A DNA stretch of 64,000 nt from Ligustrum vulgare (GCA_963555705.1 OY743181.1:26292513-26356512); one strand, 5' to 3'; shown: positions 1 to 11,861, counted from the first letter of the stretch. Numbers and translations: made by a program. Notes: generated by a model from the letters alone, not told the origin.

Positions 1-456
1 CAGGCCATGAATTAAGTATTTTAGAGATTGTATCGTGAACATATCAACTCTATTTCTGAAATTAACGTTCAATAAATGAAATTTTCTTTTTTAAAAAAAC
101 TTTTGAACTATAAAATTAGGGTCATACAATACATGTGCAAAACTCAACTTACATATTCTCCTTAAGATCGATACTTTTCTTATCATATATTGTTCTTCAT
201 CATATTCTTCCCCAAAAGAGGTGTATGATAGACTTTTTTTGGCATAATTTGATTTTTTAAGCATTAATTATTAATTTCAAATGTTTTACTAAAAATTAAT
301 CATTAATCTTAATAAATATTATTACATTAATTAATTCTTCTTTCTTCATACTCACGATTTCTTTATTCATATTATTACATTATTATTTTAATAAAAATTA
401 CTGATCGATAAATTGTTTAATAGAAATTATATGAACTAATTGTTAAAATCTGTAAT
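1..456. other. AT-rich non-coding flank
   Basis: Very AT-rich sequence upstream of the tandem duplication. I see no open frame of useful length, no repeat boundary and no RNA-like structure. It is the only unique flank to the left of duplication copy 1. Confidence 0.6.
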
Positions 457-1210
457 ATATTTTTGCATATTTTAGTTATTTAAATTTATAATGAAAAATA
501 GAAAAATGAATAGAAACAGTAAATAAATAAAAATAATGTGAAAATGATGAATGAATTGAAGAAATCTTAAGTTTGTAAAATTAACCCAAATTAATTGAAT
601 TTGCCTTAAAAATCCGTATATTTATTATTTATTTTAATTTGATGAGAAAAAATCAGAACATAAATTAATCATGTATCACTAAAATGAATTTAGTTAACTA
701 ATTATAGATAATATTATAGGACTTAAATGATATGATTTAAAATAAATTAGATATTGAGGGAAAATAAAAAAATAAAAAATAAACTTTACCTTTAATTTTT
801 TATATAATTTTACGGACAATATATTTACAATTTGCTCTCACTTGTTAGCTTGCATTAACCTTCTCACAGTGATCTTTAATTTGAAACTCATATTACATAT
901 CTTTCAATTTCAAAATAAAACAATAATTATTAAAAGAATAATAATAAAATAGAAAAAAATAACATTTTGATGTTATTAATAACATAGTGAGGATGCCAAT
1001 GCAATTTATGACACATGTAAAATAATAATTGCTAAAATATTTAATAGACTATTTTTTAGCAAAAAAATTTCAAATTTAGAAATTTTTTTGGCAGGAAACT
1101 ATGTTTGTATTTTGGTGATGGCTATTCTACTTTTATATTAAGATTAAGATAAGATTACATAAAGTTTATCGAAATTCAATAAAATCTAATTTTAATCTAC
1201 ATTAAGAGTA

Positions 1211-1616
1211 TGTTTGGTAAGCCAAATAAGCTAGCTTATTTGGAGAGCTTATAAGTTTCATCTGCTAAAATAAGCTCCGTTTGGTTGATGAGCTTATTTG
1301 AAAAGCTTGAGCTTATCACAAAAACTATTTGTACAAGCTTTTCAAATAAGCTCCATGAGCTTTTCATTTTTTATTCCATTTTTAGCCTCTTTATTTTTTT
1401 TTTTAAATTATACCCATATACCATTAGGGTATTTAAAATATATTTCTTTTATTTCATTTTTGTATTTCTGAGCTAATTTTGTCAAACAATTTTAATCAAC
1501 TAGCTTATTAGCTATCTGCTATCAACTATCAGTGCACAATTATTTTTTCAGTTATAAGCAAGCTTATCAGCTATTAACTAGCTTATTAACTTGGTCCACC
1601 ATATATAACCTAAACA
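1211..1616. mobile_element. MITE-like palindromic element (in copy 1)
   Basis: An approximately 400-bp non-coding stretch dense in complementary agcttatt and aataagct words, starting tgtttggtaa and ending in a degenerate inverted version (taacctaaaca). The same element is at 4661-5145 in duplication copy 2, so it predates the duplication. Terminal repeats are imperfect and no target-site duplication is clear, so its superfamily is left open. Confidence 0.45.
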
Positions 1617-1630
1617 GGAGCTACGTTTGA

Positions 1631-2467
1631 CACTACAAGAAAAATGAGCAAAAAAGACGAAAAATTAGAGACGACAAGAAAAATCGTCTCTATTGGTCGA
1701 TCAATAGAGACGATAGTCGTCGCTATTGATCGACCAATAGAGATGACTTTTTAAGTCGTCTCTATTCGTTGTCAACCAATAGAGACGACATTGAAATGTC
1801 GTCTCTATTGATCGACCAATGGAGACGACATTATGGAGTCGTCTCTATTGGTTGCCAACCAAGAGAAACGACAAAAAGTAGTCTCTATCGGTCGACCAAC
1901 AGAGACGCTATTCTGTTTTTTAAAATTTTTTATTCTTATTTTTAAAAACTTCGCTATTTTTTTTTGTTGACCTTTTTAATTATTTACATTTATATAATTA
2001 ATATTAAAGTTAATTTGTTAAGAAAATATTATTAAGTTAACTAATATATATTATTTAAAACAAAATTTAACACAAGAATTTAATTGTCTTAGTGGTTGGG
2101 ACATCACCACCCAATACTTAGGTCCCGAGTTCGAATCATTGTCATGCACAATTATCATATAAATTAAAGAAAATTTCGAGGTCGACGGTTCGAATCGAGA
2201 TTTGGGTCGGGTTAAAAAGGGATTGAATCGGGTCAAAATAAATAAATAAAAAATTAATTAAATATTTTCACAAATAGAGGCGACAATATCGTCTCTAAAG
2301 GACGTCTCAATTGTCCCGGAGGAAACAGAGACGACAGAGTCGTTTCTAATTATTTTCAACCACGGATCTACAGAAACGACAAAGTCGTCTATAATAATCA
2401 ATATAAACGACTTTAGATCCTTTAGAGACAACTTTTGTCATCTCTATTGGACTGAATTCTTGTTGTG
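1631..2467. mobile_element. Non-autonomous CACTA (EnSpm) element
   Basis: The element opens with cactacaagaaaa and closes with ttcttgttgtg, an inverted repeat with one mismatch in 11 bases, the CACTA-superfamily terminus. It is flanked by a 3-bp target-site duplication tga (1628-1630 and 2468-2470). The paralogous segment at 5150-5170 has a single tga and no insertion, which proves the boundaries. Subterminal regions carry many copies of agagacgac and its complement, as expected for transposase binding sites in CACTA elements. There is no transposase; it is an 837-bp deletion derivative. Confidence 0.9.
2085..2137 (+). other. tRNA-like A-box/B-box pair inside the CACTA element
   Basis: tgtcttagtgg (2085-2095) resembles a Pol III A box and gagttcgaatc (2127-2137) a B box; their spacing fits a tRNA gene. 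A second B-box-like cggttcgaatc lies at 2186-2196. The sequence does not fold into an evident full tRNA cloverleaf with acceptor stem, so this is better read as a SINE head or tRNA-derived remnant than a tRNA gene. Confidence 0.4.
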
Positions 2468-3273
2468 TGAACGTGTGAGGACTAAGGCATGCAATTGAAA
2501 AAGGGAATTGATTCGCACAATATGGTCATGTTGAAGAATAATGTGAAAAAAAAAAAAAAAAAGTATTTCTTGATTAAATTAAGTTTTCGATATTTAGGTT
2601 AATATTTTAAGATATATGAAACTCCAATTTCAAACACTTTTAAGTGAAGTAACAAAACCGTCCCTCTTTATAGAATTGCCTTCTCACGGAGGATAAAAAC
2701 TAGGGTTGAAGTTATTATTTTTATAATAGTGCAAGTAACAAAACGATATTTATATTCAGACCACATTTTTTTATCACACCAAAATTTAATTTAATTATAA
2801 TAAAGGCTTTTAACCTTAGTTCATTTTTTGCATTTATTATCTCCATTTTTATTTTTATTTTTATATCATTTCTTATCTGTGACTTTAAATTAGTTTACAT
2901 TTCTTGTCTTGACTCTAATAGTGGATTCCATCCAGATATGATCTTAGTGTTTACTTTAAAACGAGTAGCAAGTATTTTGTTGCACTTTTATTTATTGATT
3001 TTTATTTTTATTTTCGGTAAAGCCATTCCGAGTTGGACGATGGTTTTTATCCCACATCAAGACCTTGCCTTCTTGGGTGGTTAGGGTTTCTCTATCCTAA
3101 CGTATGACAAGAATTACAATGAGAGAGGCTAAACCTTAAAATATGGTGTACTTAACCATGATTGTAACATTAATTAAAATTATTATTAGCATGTTTAATG
3201 GAATATCTATTCATTACCTCGCTAAAGATCACGTAGACTTGTATTCATAAAAAAGCTCCCCGAGCAATAAGAT

Positions 3274-3410
3274 TAAGCCCCCGTTTGGTATAGATTAAAA
3301 TCAGAATTTTAGTAGATTTTGATAAAAGTTGATGAGATATGTGATTAAAAAGTTGTGGAACCCATAAAATGTGTTATTATTATTAATCGTTGACTTTGAC
3401 TTAAATTAAA
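3274..3410 (+). mobile_element. Truncated MITE at the duplication junction
   Basis: Starts cgtttggtatagattaaaa and matches the complete element at 12028-12187, but its right terminal repeat is missing and replaced by the first bases of duplication copy 2. The breakpoint of the tandem duplication therefore lies inside this MITE. Confidence 0.7.
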
Positions 3411-4084
3411 ATATTTTTGCATATTTTAGTTATTTAAATTTATAATAAAAAATATAAAAGTGAACAGAATCAGTAAATAAATAAAAATAATGTGAAAATA
3501 ATGAATAAATTGAAAAAATCTTAAGTTTGAAAACTTAATTGGATTTCCCTTAAAAATCCGTATATTTATTATTTATTTTAATTTGATAAGAAAAAATCAG
3601 AATAAAAATTAATCATCTATGACTAAAATGAATTTAGTTAACTAATTATAGATAATATTATAGGACTTAAATGATATAATTTAAAATGAATTAGATATTG
3701 AGGAAAAATAAAATAATAAAAAATAAACTTTACCTTTAATTTTTTATATAATTTTACGGATAATATATTTACAATTTGCTCTTACTTGTTAGCTTATATT
3801 AAACTTCTCACAGTGATCTTTAATTTGAAACCCTTATTACATATCATTCGATTTCAAAATAAAACAATAATTATTAAAAGAATAATAATAAAATAGAAAA
3901 AATAACATTTTGATGTTATTAATACCATAGCGCGGATGCCAGTGTAATTAATGATACATGTAGAATAATAATTGCTAAAATATTTAATATACTATTTTTT
4001 AGCAAAAAAATTCAAATTTAGAAAGTTTTTTTGGCGGAAAACTATGTTTGTATTTTGGTGATGGTTATTCTACTTTTATATTAA

Positions 4085-4587
4085 GTGTGCGTTTGATTGC
4101 GAGTATGAAATTTGGGTGGAAATAAAATGAATTCTAGGGAATTGAATTCATGGGAATTAGAAGTTTAATATGTTTGATTGGTTTAATTTTCTATGTAGAA
4201 AATTAGGGAATTTTCCAACTTTTGTTATTTGATTGACATTATTTTTTATGGAAAATAAAGTAATTTTTTGCTATTTTAATCAAAAAAATATTTTTTTTTT
4301 TACTTTTTAAATATATTTGTACTTGATGATGATAATGTTATTTTTTGGAAATAAAATAAGTCAATTAATAACAACAAAATTGATTAAACGTGTCGAAAAT
4401 AATTTTCCATCGACCATGGAAAATAAAAATCCACCAAAACCCCAAAGAAAATATTTTCCACCAAAACAAGGAAAAGAAGCACGTGGGTGGGGTTCGCGGA
4501 AAATTTTCTCAATCAAACGGAGTAAAGTCGAAAAGCTGGAAAAAAATTTCCTTTTCCACGGAAAATCTTAGCCTATCAAACAGACCC
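4085..4587. mobile_element. Harbinger/Tourist-type MITE
   Basis: 503 bp flanked by taa (4082-4084 and 4588-4590). Copy 1 at 1139-1141 shows the empty site with a single taa. Termini are gtgtgcgtttgat and atcaaacagaccc, an imperfect inverted repeat. TAA/TTA target duplication plus such termini are typical of PIF/Harbinger MITEs. The interior has complementary tttccatgg/ccatggaaa words and no coding capacity. Confidence 0.75.
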
Positions 4588-4660
4588 TAAGATTAAGATA
4601 AGATTACATGAAGTTTTATCGAAATTCAATCAAATCTAATTTTAATCTACATTAAGAGTA

Positions 4661-5145
4661 TGTTTGGTAAGTCCATAAGCTAGATTATTTGGAGAGCTTA
4701 TAAGCTTCATCTACTAAAATGAGCTCCGTTTGATTGATGAGCTTATTTGAAAGTTAGAGCTTATCTCAAAAACTACTTGTACAAGCTTTCCAAATAAGCT
4801 CCATGAACTTTTCATTTTTTATTCCATTTTTAGCTTCTTTATTTTTTTAAAATTACACCCCTATGCCATTAGGGTATTTAAAATACATTTTTCTTTCATT
4901 TCATTTTGTATTTCTGAGTTAGTTTTTCAGCTAATTTTGCTAAACACTTCTATTTTAATCAACTAACTTATCAGGTATTCGCTATCAGATATCAACTCAC
5001 AATAATTAGTTTTTCAGTTATAAGCAAGCTTATCAACTATTAGCTAGCTTATTAACTTGATCCCACAATTATTTTTTCAACTATAAGCAATCTTATCAGC
5101 TATTAACTAGCTTATTAACTTGGTCCGTCAAACGTAACCTAAAGA
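4661..5145. mobile_element. MITE-like palindromic element (in copy 2)
   Basis: Second copy of the element at 1211-1616, same agcttatt-rich palindromic make-up, longer because about 60 bp ending in aacttggtcc is locally duplicated. Non-coding. Confidence 0.45.
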
Positions 5146-5791
5146 GGAGCTACGTTTGAACGTGTGAGGACTGAGGCATGCAATTGAAAAAGGTAGTTGA
5201 TTCGCACACATGTCGAAAAATAATGTGAAAAAAAAAAAAAAACGTATTTCTTTATTAAATTAAGTTTTCGATATTTAGGTTAATATTTTAAGATATATGA
5301 AACTTCAATTTCGAACACTTTTAAGTGAAGTGATTTAATTAACAAAACCGTCCCTCTTTATAGAATTGCCTTCTCACGGAGGATAAAAACTAGGATTGAA
5401 GTTATTTTTATAATAGTGCAAGTAACAAAAGGATATTTATATTCAGACCACATTTTTTATCACACCAAAATTTAATTTAATTATAATAAAGGCTTTTAAC
5501 CTTTGTTCATTTTTTGCATTTATTATCTCCATTTTTTTTTTTAAATCGCATTTCTTATCTGTGACCTTAAATTAGTTTACACATCTTGACCCTAATAGTA
5601 GATTCCAATCCAGATATGATCTTAGTGTTTACTTTAAAACGAGTAACAAGTATTTTGTTGCACTTTTATTTATTGATTTTTATTTTTATTTTCGGTGAAT
5701 CCATTCCGAGTTGGACAATGGTTTTTATCCCACATCAATACCTTGCCTTCTGGGGTGGTTAGGGTTTCTCTATCCTAACATATGACAAGAA

Positions 5792-6385
5792 TGTAGAGAT
5801 TTCAAGAAAGTCAACCCAACAAAAATGAAGAACTTTTATTGATTTTCAAACAACAACAACAACAAAGAAAATTGTATCAAAATCTGGTTTATTACACAAA
5901 TATCGTAAAAACCACAAATTATTGAACTCGTACAAAAACCTTTCAGAAAAACTCTTTGAAAAGAACCAAAATGTGTTTACTAAGAACACAAAAATACTTC
6001 CTAACAATTTCAAAAGAATATCTACAAATTTCTTGTGAAAAACAATTGGAAAGAGAGAAATCGCCAAGTACAAAGAGGCGTGGGTTGAGAGAGAGAGAGC
6101 AGAGAGAGACGAATGAGAATGATACAGAATGACTTGATGAATCTGTACTCTTCCTCGCCTTTTCATCTGGCGTATAAAATAAGAATGATCCAACGGCCTT
6201 AACAGCTCCAGGTGGATAGATCAGACGGTTGTAACCGATTCAGTTGGCAAAGGTAAAGGCGTGATTTGATAATACACGACTTTGGCTTCGGGTTAAAGAG
6301 TGTAATGGGCTCAGCATCTTTACAAATATTGGGCTGACACTATGGGCTGAATAAAATGAATGCAGTTGGGCCAATTGATTCTACA
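5792..6385 (-). repeat. Copia-1 3' LTR
   Basis: 594 bp, tg...ca ended. It differs from the partner LTR mainly in the length of a (GA)n tract near 6085-6110 and scattered transitions. The LTR contains an open frame of about 115 codons on the minus strand that is also present in the other LTR; it shows no known domain and I treat it as chance. Confidence 0.95.
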
Positions 6386-6399
6386 AATCTTCCCCTCAA
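6386..6399 (-). promoter_or_regulatory. Copia-1 polypurine tract
   Basis: On the minus strand ttgaggggaagatt abuts the 3' LTR, the position where the plus-strand primer of LTR elements lies. Confidence 0.8.
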
Positions 6400-6420
6400 T
6401 TGGTGCAGGCTGCAGCTTTG

Positions 6421-8388
6421 TCATTTTAGCTCCTGTGTTCGGTTCTGAGAGCCTTCAGCTTCTTCAAGCTGTTTTTCCAAAAATCTTTGTTCCCTGCAAA
6501 GATACAATGAGGCAGTATCAAATTCCAAAATATTGATAAAATTCAGTGCATCTTTAAACTTTGTAATATGTATGATTTTAGTTCCAGCATCTGCTGGATT
6601 TAACTGGGTAGGAATCTTAACCATTTTCACAAAACCTTTTTCAGTGATGTCTCTCATGAAATGAAATTTGACATCTATGTGTTTGGACCTATTATGAAAC
6701 ACATGATTCTAAGTAAGATATAAAGCACTCTGGCTATCAATGTAGATCTCAGTTTCAGGTTTACTCAAACACCTAATTTTAGAAAGCAGTCCCCTCAATC
6801 ACATGCATTCTTTAACTGCATCAATGACTGAAATGTATTCTGCTTCAGTTGAAGAGAGGGCAACTAATTTCTGTAGTTGTGCTTTCCAACTAATGCAGAA
6901 GGAATTTAAGGTAAAGAAGTAAGTAAAAGTAGACTTCCTGTTGTCAATATTTCCAGCAAAATCAGAGTCTACAAATCCTTTAAGTTCAAAAAGATTTTTG
7001 GATTTAGAAAACATAAGACTTAAATTCAAAGTTCCTTTCAAATATTTTAGTAAAGATTTAAGAGCTTCCCAGTGAAGTTCTCCTGGATTACTCATAAACC
7101 TGCTCAAAACACTGACAGAGAATGCAATGTCTGGTCTAGTTGAGACCATTATATACATAACTGATCCTACAGAATTTGAATAAGGAACATTTTTCATTAT
7201 ATGAAATTCTTCTACAGTTTTAGGATACTGATCATTTGAAAGTTTAAAATGAGAAGGCAGTGGCAGTGAAATAGGTTTAGAATCAGATAAAGAAATTTTT
7301 TTCAAAACTTTTTCAATGTAGCTCTTCCGATTTAGAAAAAATTTCCCTGCAGATTTATTTCTAAAAACATCAATACCAAGAATTTTCTTAGCTGATCATA
7401 GGTCTTTCATTTCAAATTTTGTTTTCAAATTTTGTTTAAGACTAGAAATGGCCTGCAGGTTCTTACCAGCTATGAGCATATCATCAACATACAGAAGTAG
7501 ATACATAGGATCAGAGAAGTTATTTTTAAAGTAAAAACAGGAGTCATATGAACTTTTCTGAAATTTTAAGCTTTGAATGAAATTATCAAAACTTTTGTAC
7601 CATTGTCTAGGTGCTTGTTTCAGACCATAAAGTGATTTTTGAAGCAAACACACTAGATGAGGTCTATCTTTTTGTTCAAAACCTTTTGGTTGAGACATAT
7701 AAATGGTTTCATCAAGCATACCATACAAAAATGCAATTTTTACATCCATTTGCTCAAGTTCTAAATCATTTTGAGCAACTAAAGCAAACAGAATTCTATT
7801 AGAAGTATATTTCACAACAGGAGAAAATATTTCAGTATAGTCTATGCCTTCCTTTTGTTAAAACTCTTTAGCAACTAACCTAGTCTTATATCTAGGTTTT
7901 CCCCCTTCAAAATCCCCATCTTTTATTTTAAATATCCACTTGCAGTCAATTAATTTCTTGTTAGGAGGTCTTTCTACCAAAGTCCAGGTTTTATTCTTAA
8001 TCAGGGAATTCATTTCCTCTTGCATGGCTTCAATCCATAGGGTTTTATCTTTTGATGCCATAGCTTCTTCAAATGAGCAAGGTTCAGGATCCAAAGAGGT
8101 AGTCAAAACAGAACCAGAATAGGATTCAAAATCATCAAATCTAACAGGGGGTCTAATTTCTCTTCTAGTCCTATCTCTGGCCAGTTGATAATTATTTAAA
8201 GAAAGTTCATCATGTTCAGTCAGAGTGTGTGAAGTGGGTGCAGGTGATGCAGGCACATTATTATGCAAGTGTTGGGGCTGCTCAGGCTGAAAGTAAGAAT
8301 CATCAAAGCTTACTTCAGTTATCAAAAAAATCTTTTTCACAAAGTAGATTTTCATTCTTTTCAAACTTGCAAGGAAAAATATTTTCAT
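6421..8388 (-). pseudogene. Copia-1 reverse transcriptase and RNase H
   Basis: One continuous minus-strand reading frame interrupted only by four in-frame stops (near 7858, 7396, 6799 and 6706) and no frameshift. The N-terminal part (8388-7858) holds the pre-RT linker and the WIEAMQEEM and CKWIFKIK motifs that open Copia RT. RT core at 7815-7396 includes QMDVKIAFLYG, SLYGLKQAPRQWY and the catalytic YVDDML motif. RNase H follows with GFVDSDFAG, SSTEAEY and a C-terminal HIDVKFHF plus NPADAGTK tail. The enzyme would copy element RNA into cDNA in the virus-like particle. Three of the four stops are explained by C-to-T or G-to-A change of an expected codon, typical of methylated TE decay. Confidence 0.9.
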
Positions 8389-8389
8389 T

Positions 8390-9150
8390 AAAAATAACTG
8401 ACCTGCTTAAAATAACTTTGAAACCAATTTGTTCTTTAACCCAAAGTCTGTAACCTTTAACCCCTTCACCATATCCAACAAAAACACATTTTAAAGACCT
8501 AGATTCAAGTTTGGACTGAACCTGGTGAGCATGGCAGAACATCCAAAAACCTTTAAAACAGAATAATCTGGAACTACATCATTCCATATTTGATTTGGAA
8601 TGGTGTAGTTCACAGCACTATAAGGACACAAGTTGATTAAAAAACATGCAGTCTTAACTGCTTCCCCCTAAAACATTTTTGGTAAATTTGATTGGATTAA
8701 CATGCATCTTGTTCTTTCTAACAAGGTTCTGTTCATCCTTTCAGTAACCCCGTTTTGCTGTGGACTGTATGCAACAGTCATATGTCTAAGTATGCCTTGG
8801 TGTTTACAAAAATCATCAAATTCAAAATTACAGAACTCCAAACCATTGTCAGTTCTGATTACTTTAACCTTTTTGTTTTTCAAATTTTCAACCAAGGTAA
8901 TCAAATTTTTAAAAATAGAAACAGTTTGGTCTTTAGATTTCAGTAAATGAACCCAAGACTTTCTGGAATAGTCATCAATAATCAACAAGAAATATCTAAA
9001 ACCAGAAACTGTATTAACAGGAGCAGGACCCCAAAGGTCTGCATGCAAATATTTAAGAATAACCTTGGATTTATGAATAGTTTTACCAAATAAAGAAGTT
9101 TGTTGTTTTCCCAAAACACATTCTTCACAAAAACTAAGTTTCTAAAAAAC
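8390..9150 (-). pseudogene. Copia-1 integrase
   Basis: Integrase inserts the cDNA into the host genome. Just downstream of a frameshift near 9147 a CEECVLGKQ segment supplies the second half of the HHCC zinc-binding site begun by LWHKRLGH in the preceding frame. The catalytic core is open at 9114-8668: HADLWGP, IRTDNG and NGVTERMNRT give D, D and E of the DDE triad. A stop near 8666 and a further frameshift near 8542 separate it from the C-terminal part, where VFVGYGEGVKGYRLW matches the Copia integrase C-terminus. All catalytic residues are present but the frame is broken. Confidence 0.88.
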
Positions 9151-10610
9151 ATCTTTTCTGAAAAATCCATTTTCTCTAACATTTTAGGTCCTTTTTCTCT
9201 TACATGACCTAATCTTTTATGCCACAAATCAGACGGGTTAATGTCAACAGTTTCAATAGTCAGAGAAGTAGGAGGAGAATATTGCACAGACAAAATATAA
9301 ATGTCATTGGTCTTGACTGTACTTAAAAACAACAAATTGTTTTTCAAAATATTTATGTATCCACTGCTGAGTCTGATTTCATAACCTTCATCATCTAAAA
9401 TACGCAATGAGATGAGGTTTCTTCTTAAATCAGGGACATACCTGGTTTGGTTTAAAATCAAATTGTTATTATCAGCAAGTTTTAAGGTCACAGTACCAAT
9501 TCCTTTTATGTCACAGGATACATCATTCCCTAGTTTCACAGAACCAGAGGTATGGATAGAAAAAGTATAAAATAAATCCCTATAAAGGCACATATGAAAA
9601 GTGCAGCCTGAGTCTAGGATCCATTCATCTTTCATATTAGAAGTGGTTGTAACATAAACAACTCCACTATTGTTTTGAATGTCTGCAGGTTCCTGTGGTT
9701 TGTTTCTAGCATCATCCCTTAACTTCTTAAAGAACTTATCAACCAAATGACCTATCTTCCCATAATAAAAACATTTTCTAGTTTCATCAGGCTTCCTATC
9801 AATTTTATTATCATACCTTTTAGTTTCAAACCTGTTTTGATCATATTTTCTATTGTCATATTTCTTATCTCTAGGTTTGTTTGGTATGAAGTTTTTATTT
9901 TGATAGTCTTTAGCCTGTTTAGGATTGTTTCTATTTTGGGTCCAGCCTCTTAAATTTCCTCTAAAGGAGTTTCTGCCCCTATGTGATGTGGACTCAACAT
10001 TATAGGCCTCTTTGTGTTCTGACTTATATTCTAATTCCTTATTCTTAAGAGATGTATATATTATTTCAACAAATAGTTTCTGACCTCCATACTCTAGAGC
10101 ATTCCTAATATCCTTGTACTTATCTCCCAGGCCATTTAACAAACACACAACTCTCTGGTCTTCAGTGGTTTTCTCTCCAGCATTTAGAAGATCCTGAGTT
10201 ATCCTATTAAACCTGTCTATGTTTTCTTCAGCACCTAAAGTAGAATCAAACTTGAAGCTGAAAAATTGTTTCCATAGAAAACATTTATTTGGTAAAGAAA
10301 CAGTAAGAAAAAATTCTTCAAGTTTGTCCCATAGGTCTGCAGCGGTTTTGGTATCCCCTACTTTCCTAATCACTGTATCAGATAGGTGAAGGAACAGGGT
10401 ACTCCAAGCAAGTTCATCTAATTCAGTTCTTCTTTCCTCGGTCATGGTTTCAGGCCAGGTCTCATCTGTGACTTTAGCACATTTTAGTTGAAGTAAGAGG
10501 ACTTTAATTTTCTGTCTCCATAAACTAAAACCCCCCTTCCCATTCCATATTTCTACTTCAACCTTAGCAGTGTTCATGTTTAAGGCAGTTATGGGAGTCA
10601 AAGAATGCAC
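8982..10610 (-). pseudogene. Copia-1 gag, protease and pre-integrase segment
   Basis: Open frame of 542 codons; the natural start is probably the internal Met of MNTAKVEVEIWNG near 10577. Residues about 15-220 are the Copia gag (UBN2-type) domain that forms the virus-like particle. A basic N/K/R-rich linker follows. The zinc knuckle near residue 285 is damaged: CFYYGKIGHLVDKF keeps the first Cys and the His but has Tyr and Phe where CX2CX4HX4C needs Cys. The aspartic protease is recognised by WILDSGCTFHM, and the pre-integrase by DLWHKRLGH. From about residue 490 the frame is shifted relative to integrase, so the last ~50 residues are not native. Confidence 0.88.
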
Positions 10611-11238
10611 AATTAAGAGTAGGAACAGAACAAAGCAAGCAAATTATGCAGTCAAGTGCAAAACAGAGTTTTACAAATTTCAAATTGTACATGCAATTTA
10701 CAACACAAGGCACAAAACACTACTGTAGATAGCAAATTATACAGAAGTGAATCAAAATTATTATGCAAGAATCAGTAACGTTGACTTTCTTTCCCTCAAC
10801 CCTACTTGGGTCGGCCAAGAACTTCATCAGATTCCCGAATTCTCAAAAAGAATCCTGGACAAAGGTGAGTAAAAGGGTCCAAGAGGGCTTCAACGGAGGA
10901 AAAAGAAAGAAGGACAAAGGAAATTAAAGAAAACCCTAAAAGAGTTTCAAGATATCACCTGATTGTTGCAATTTTCTAAATTTCTTTTGAAATTATCAAG
11001 CCAAGTTAGATCTGACATCAGATCTTTCACGATTAAGTACCAAAATGCTAAGTTACCACAAGATCCTAGCCAAAATATGCAGACCCTTTTAAAAAAACTC
11101 AAAGGTTTCAGAATAATCAACCCTGAGTTCGTAAGATCTGGATTTTTTCACAAAATTTTTGAAGTTTCAAGAAAAAGAACAAAGATCCCAGAAAACCCAA
11201 ACGAAAACCCCAAAATTTTCCCGTATCAGAAACCCTAA
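10611..11238 (-). other. Copia-1 5' leader
   Basis: About 630 bases between PBS and gag. No ORF with recognisable homology; a 91-codon plus-strand frame inside it is a shadow. It carries A-rich stretches and would hold packaging signals, but I see no defined structure. Confidence 0.6.
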
Positions 11239-11251
11239 GGCTCTGATACCA
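11239..11251 (-). promoter_or_regulatory. Copia-1 primer-binding site (initiator Met tRNA)
   Basis: Minus-strand tggtatcagagcc lies one base inside the 5' LTR. It is the standard site complementary to the 3' end of plant initiator-methionine tRNA and fixes the transcription direction. Confidence 0.95.
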
Positions 11252-11252
11252 C

Positions 11253-11861
11253 TGTAGAGATTTCAAGAAAATCAACCCAACAAAAACGAAGAACTTTTAT
11301 TGATTTTCAAACAACAACAACAACAACAAAGAAAACTGTATCAAAATCTGGTTTAATACACAAATATCGTAAAAACCACAAATTATTGAACTCGTACAAA
11401 AACCTCTCAGAAAAACTCTCTGAAAAGAACCAAAATGTGTTTACTAAGAACACAAAAATACTTCCTAACAATTTCAAAAGAATATCTAAAAATTTCTTCT
11501 GAAAAACAACCGGAAAGAGAGAAATCGCCAAGTACAAAGAGGCGTAGGTTGAGAGAGAGAGAGAGAGAGAGAGAGCATAGAGAGGCGAATGAGAATGATA
11601 CAGAATGACTTGATGAATCTGGACTCTTCCTCGCCTTTTCATCTGGCGTATAAAATAAAAATGATCCAACGGCCTTAACAGCTCCAAGTGGATAGATCAG
11701 ACGGTTGTAACTGATTCAGTTGGCAAAGGTAAAGGCGTGATTTGATAATACACGACTTTGGCTCCGGGTTAAAGAGTGTAATGGGCTCAGCATCTTTACA
11801 AATATTGGACTGACACTATGGGCTGAATAAAATGAATGCAGTTGGGCCAATTGATTCTACA
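11253..11861 (-). repeat. Copia-1 5' LTR
   Basis: 609 bp, about 97 percent identical to the left LTR; 15 bp longer mainly through expansion of a (GA)n tract near 11550-11574. Confidence 0.95.

Larger units (their letters stand above)
457..3411. repeat. Tandem segmental duplication, copy 1
   Basis: The sequence starting atatttttgcatattttag at 457 reappears at 3411 and the two copies stay collinear with scattered substitutions. Copy 1 is about 2.95 kb, of which 840 bp is a CACTA insertion, so the ancestral unit was about 2.1 kb. The right end of copy 1 runs straight into the start of copy 2 inside a MITE, giving a direct tandem junction near 3405-3411. No gene is visible in the unit. Confidence 0.85.
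5792..11861 (-). mobile_element. Copia-1, full-length Ty1/Copia LTR retrotransposon
   Basis: 6,070-bp element transcribed leftwards. Left LTR 5792-6385 and right LTR 11253-11861, both tgtaga...tctaca, flanked by the 5-bp target duplication aagaa (5787-5791, 11862-11866). The empty site with single aagaa is in duplication copy 1 at 3109-3113. Minus-strand order is LTR, PBS, gag, protease, integrase, RT, RNase H, PPT, LTR, the diagnostic Copia order. A hand comparison gives roughly 18 substitutions over about 590 aligned LTR bases (about 3 percent), mostly transitions. Gag and pre-integrase motifs resemble the Tnt1/Tork branch, but lineage is an inference. Coding regions carry stops and frameshifts, so it is not autonomous. 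Confidence 0.95.

Noticed and set aside
2085..2150. Possible tRNA gene
   Set aside because: Box-like motifs are present but no acceptor and anticodon stems could be paired; called tRNA-like only.
11307..11687. Open frame of about 126 codons in the Copia-1 LTR, also at 5846-6193
   Set aside because: Present in both LTRs simply because LTRs are duplicates; length changes with the (GA)n tract and no domain is visible.
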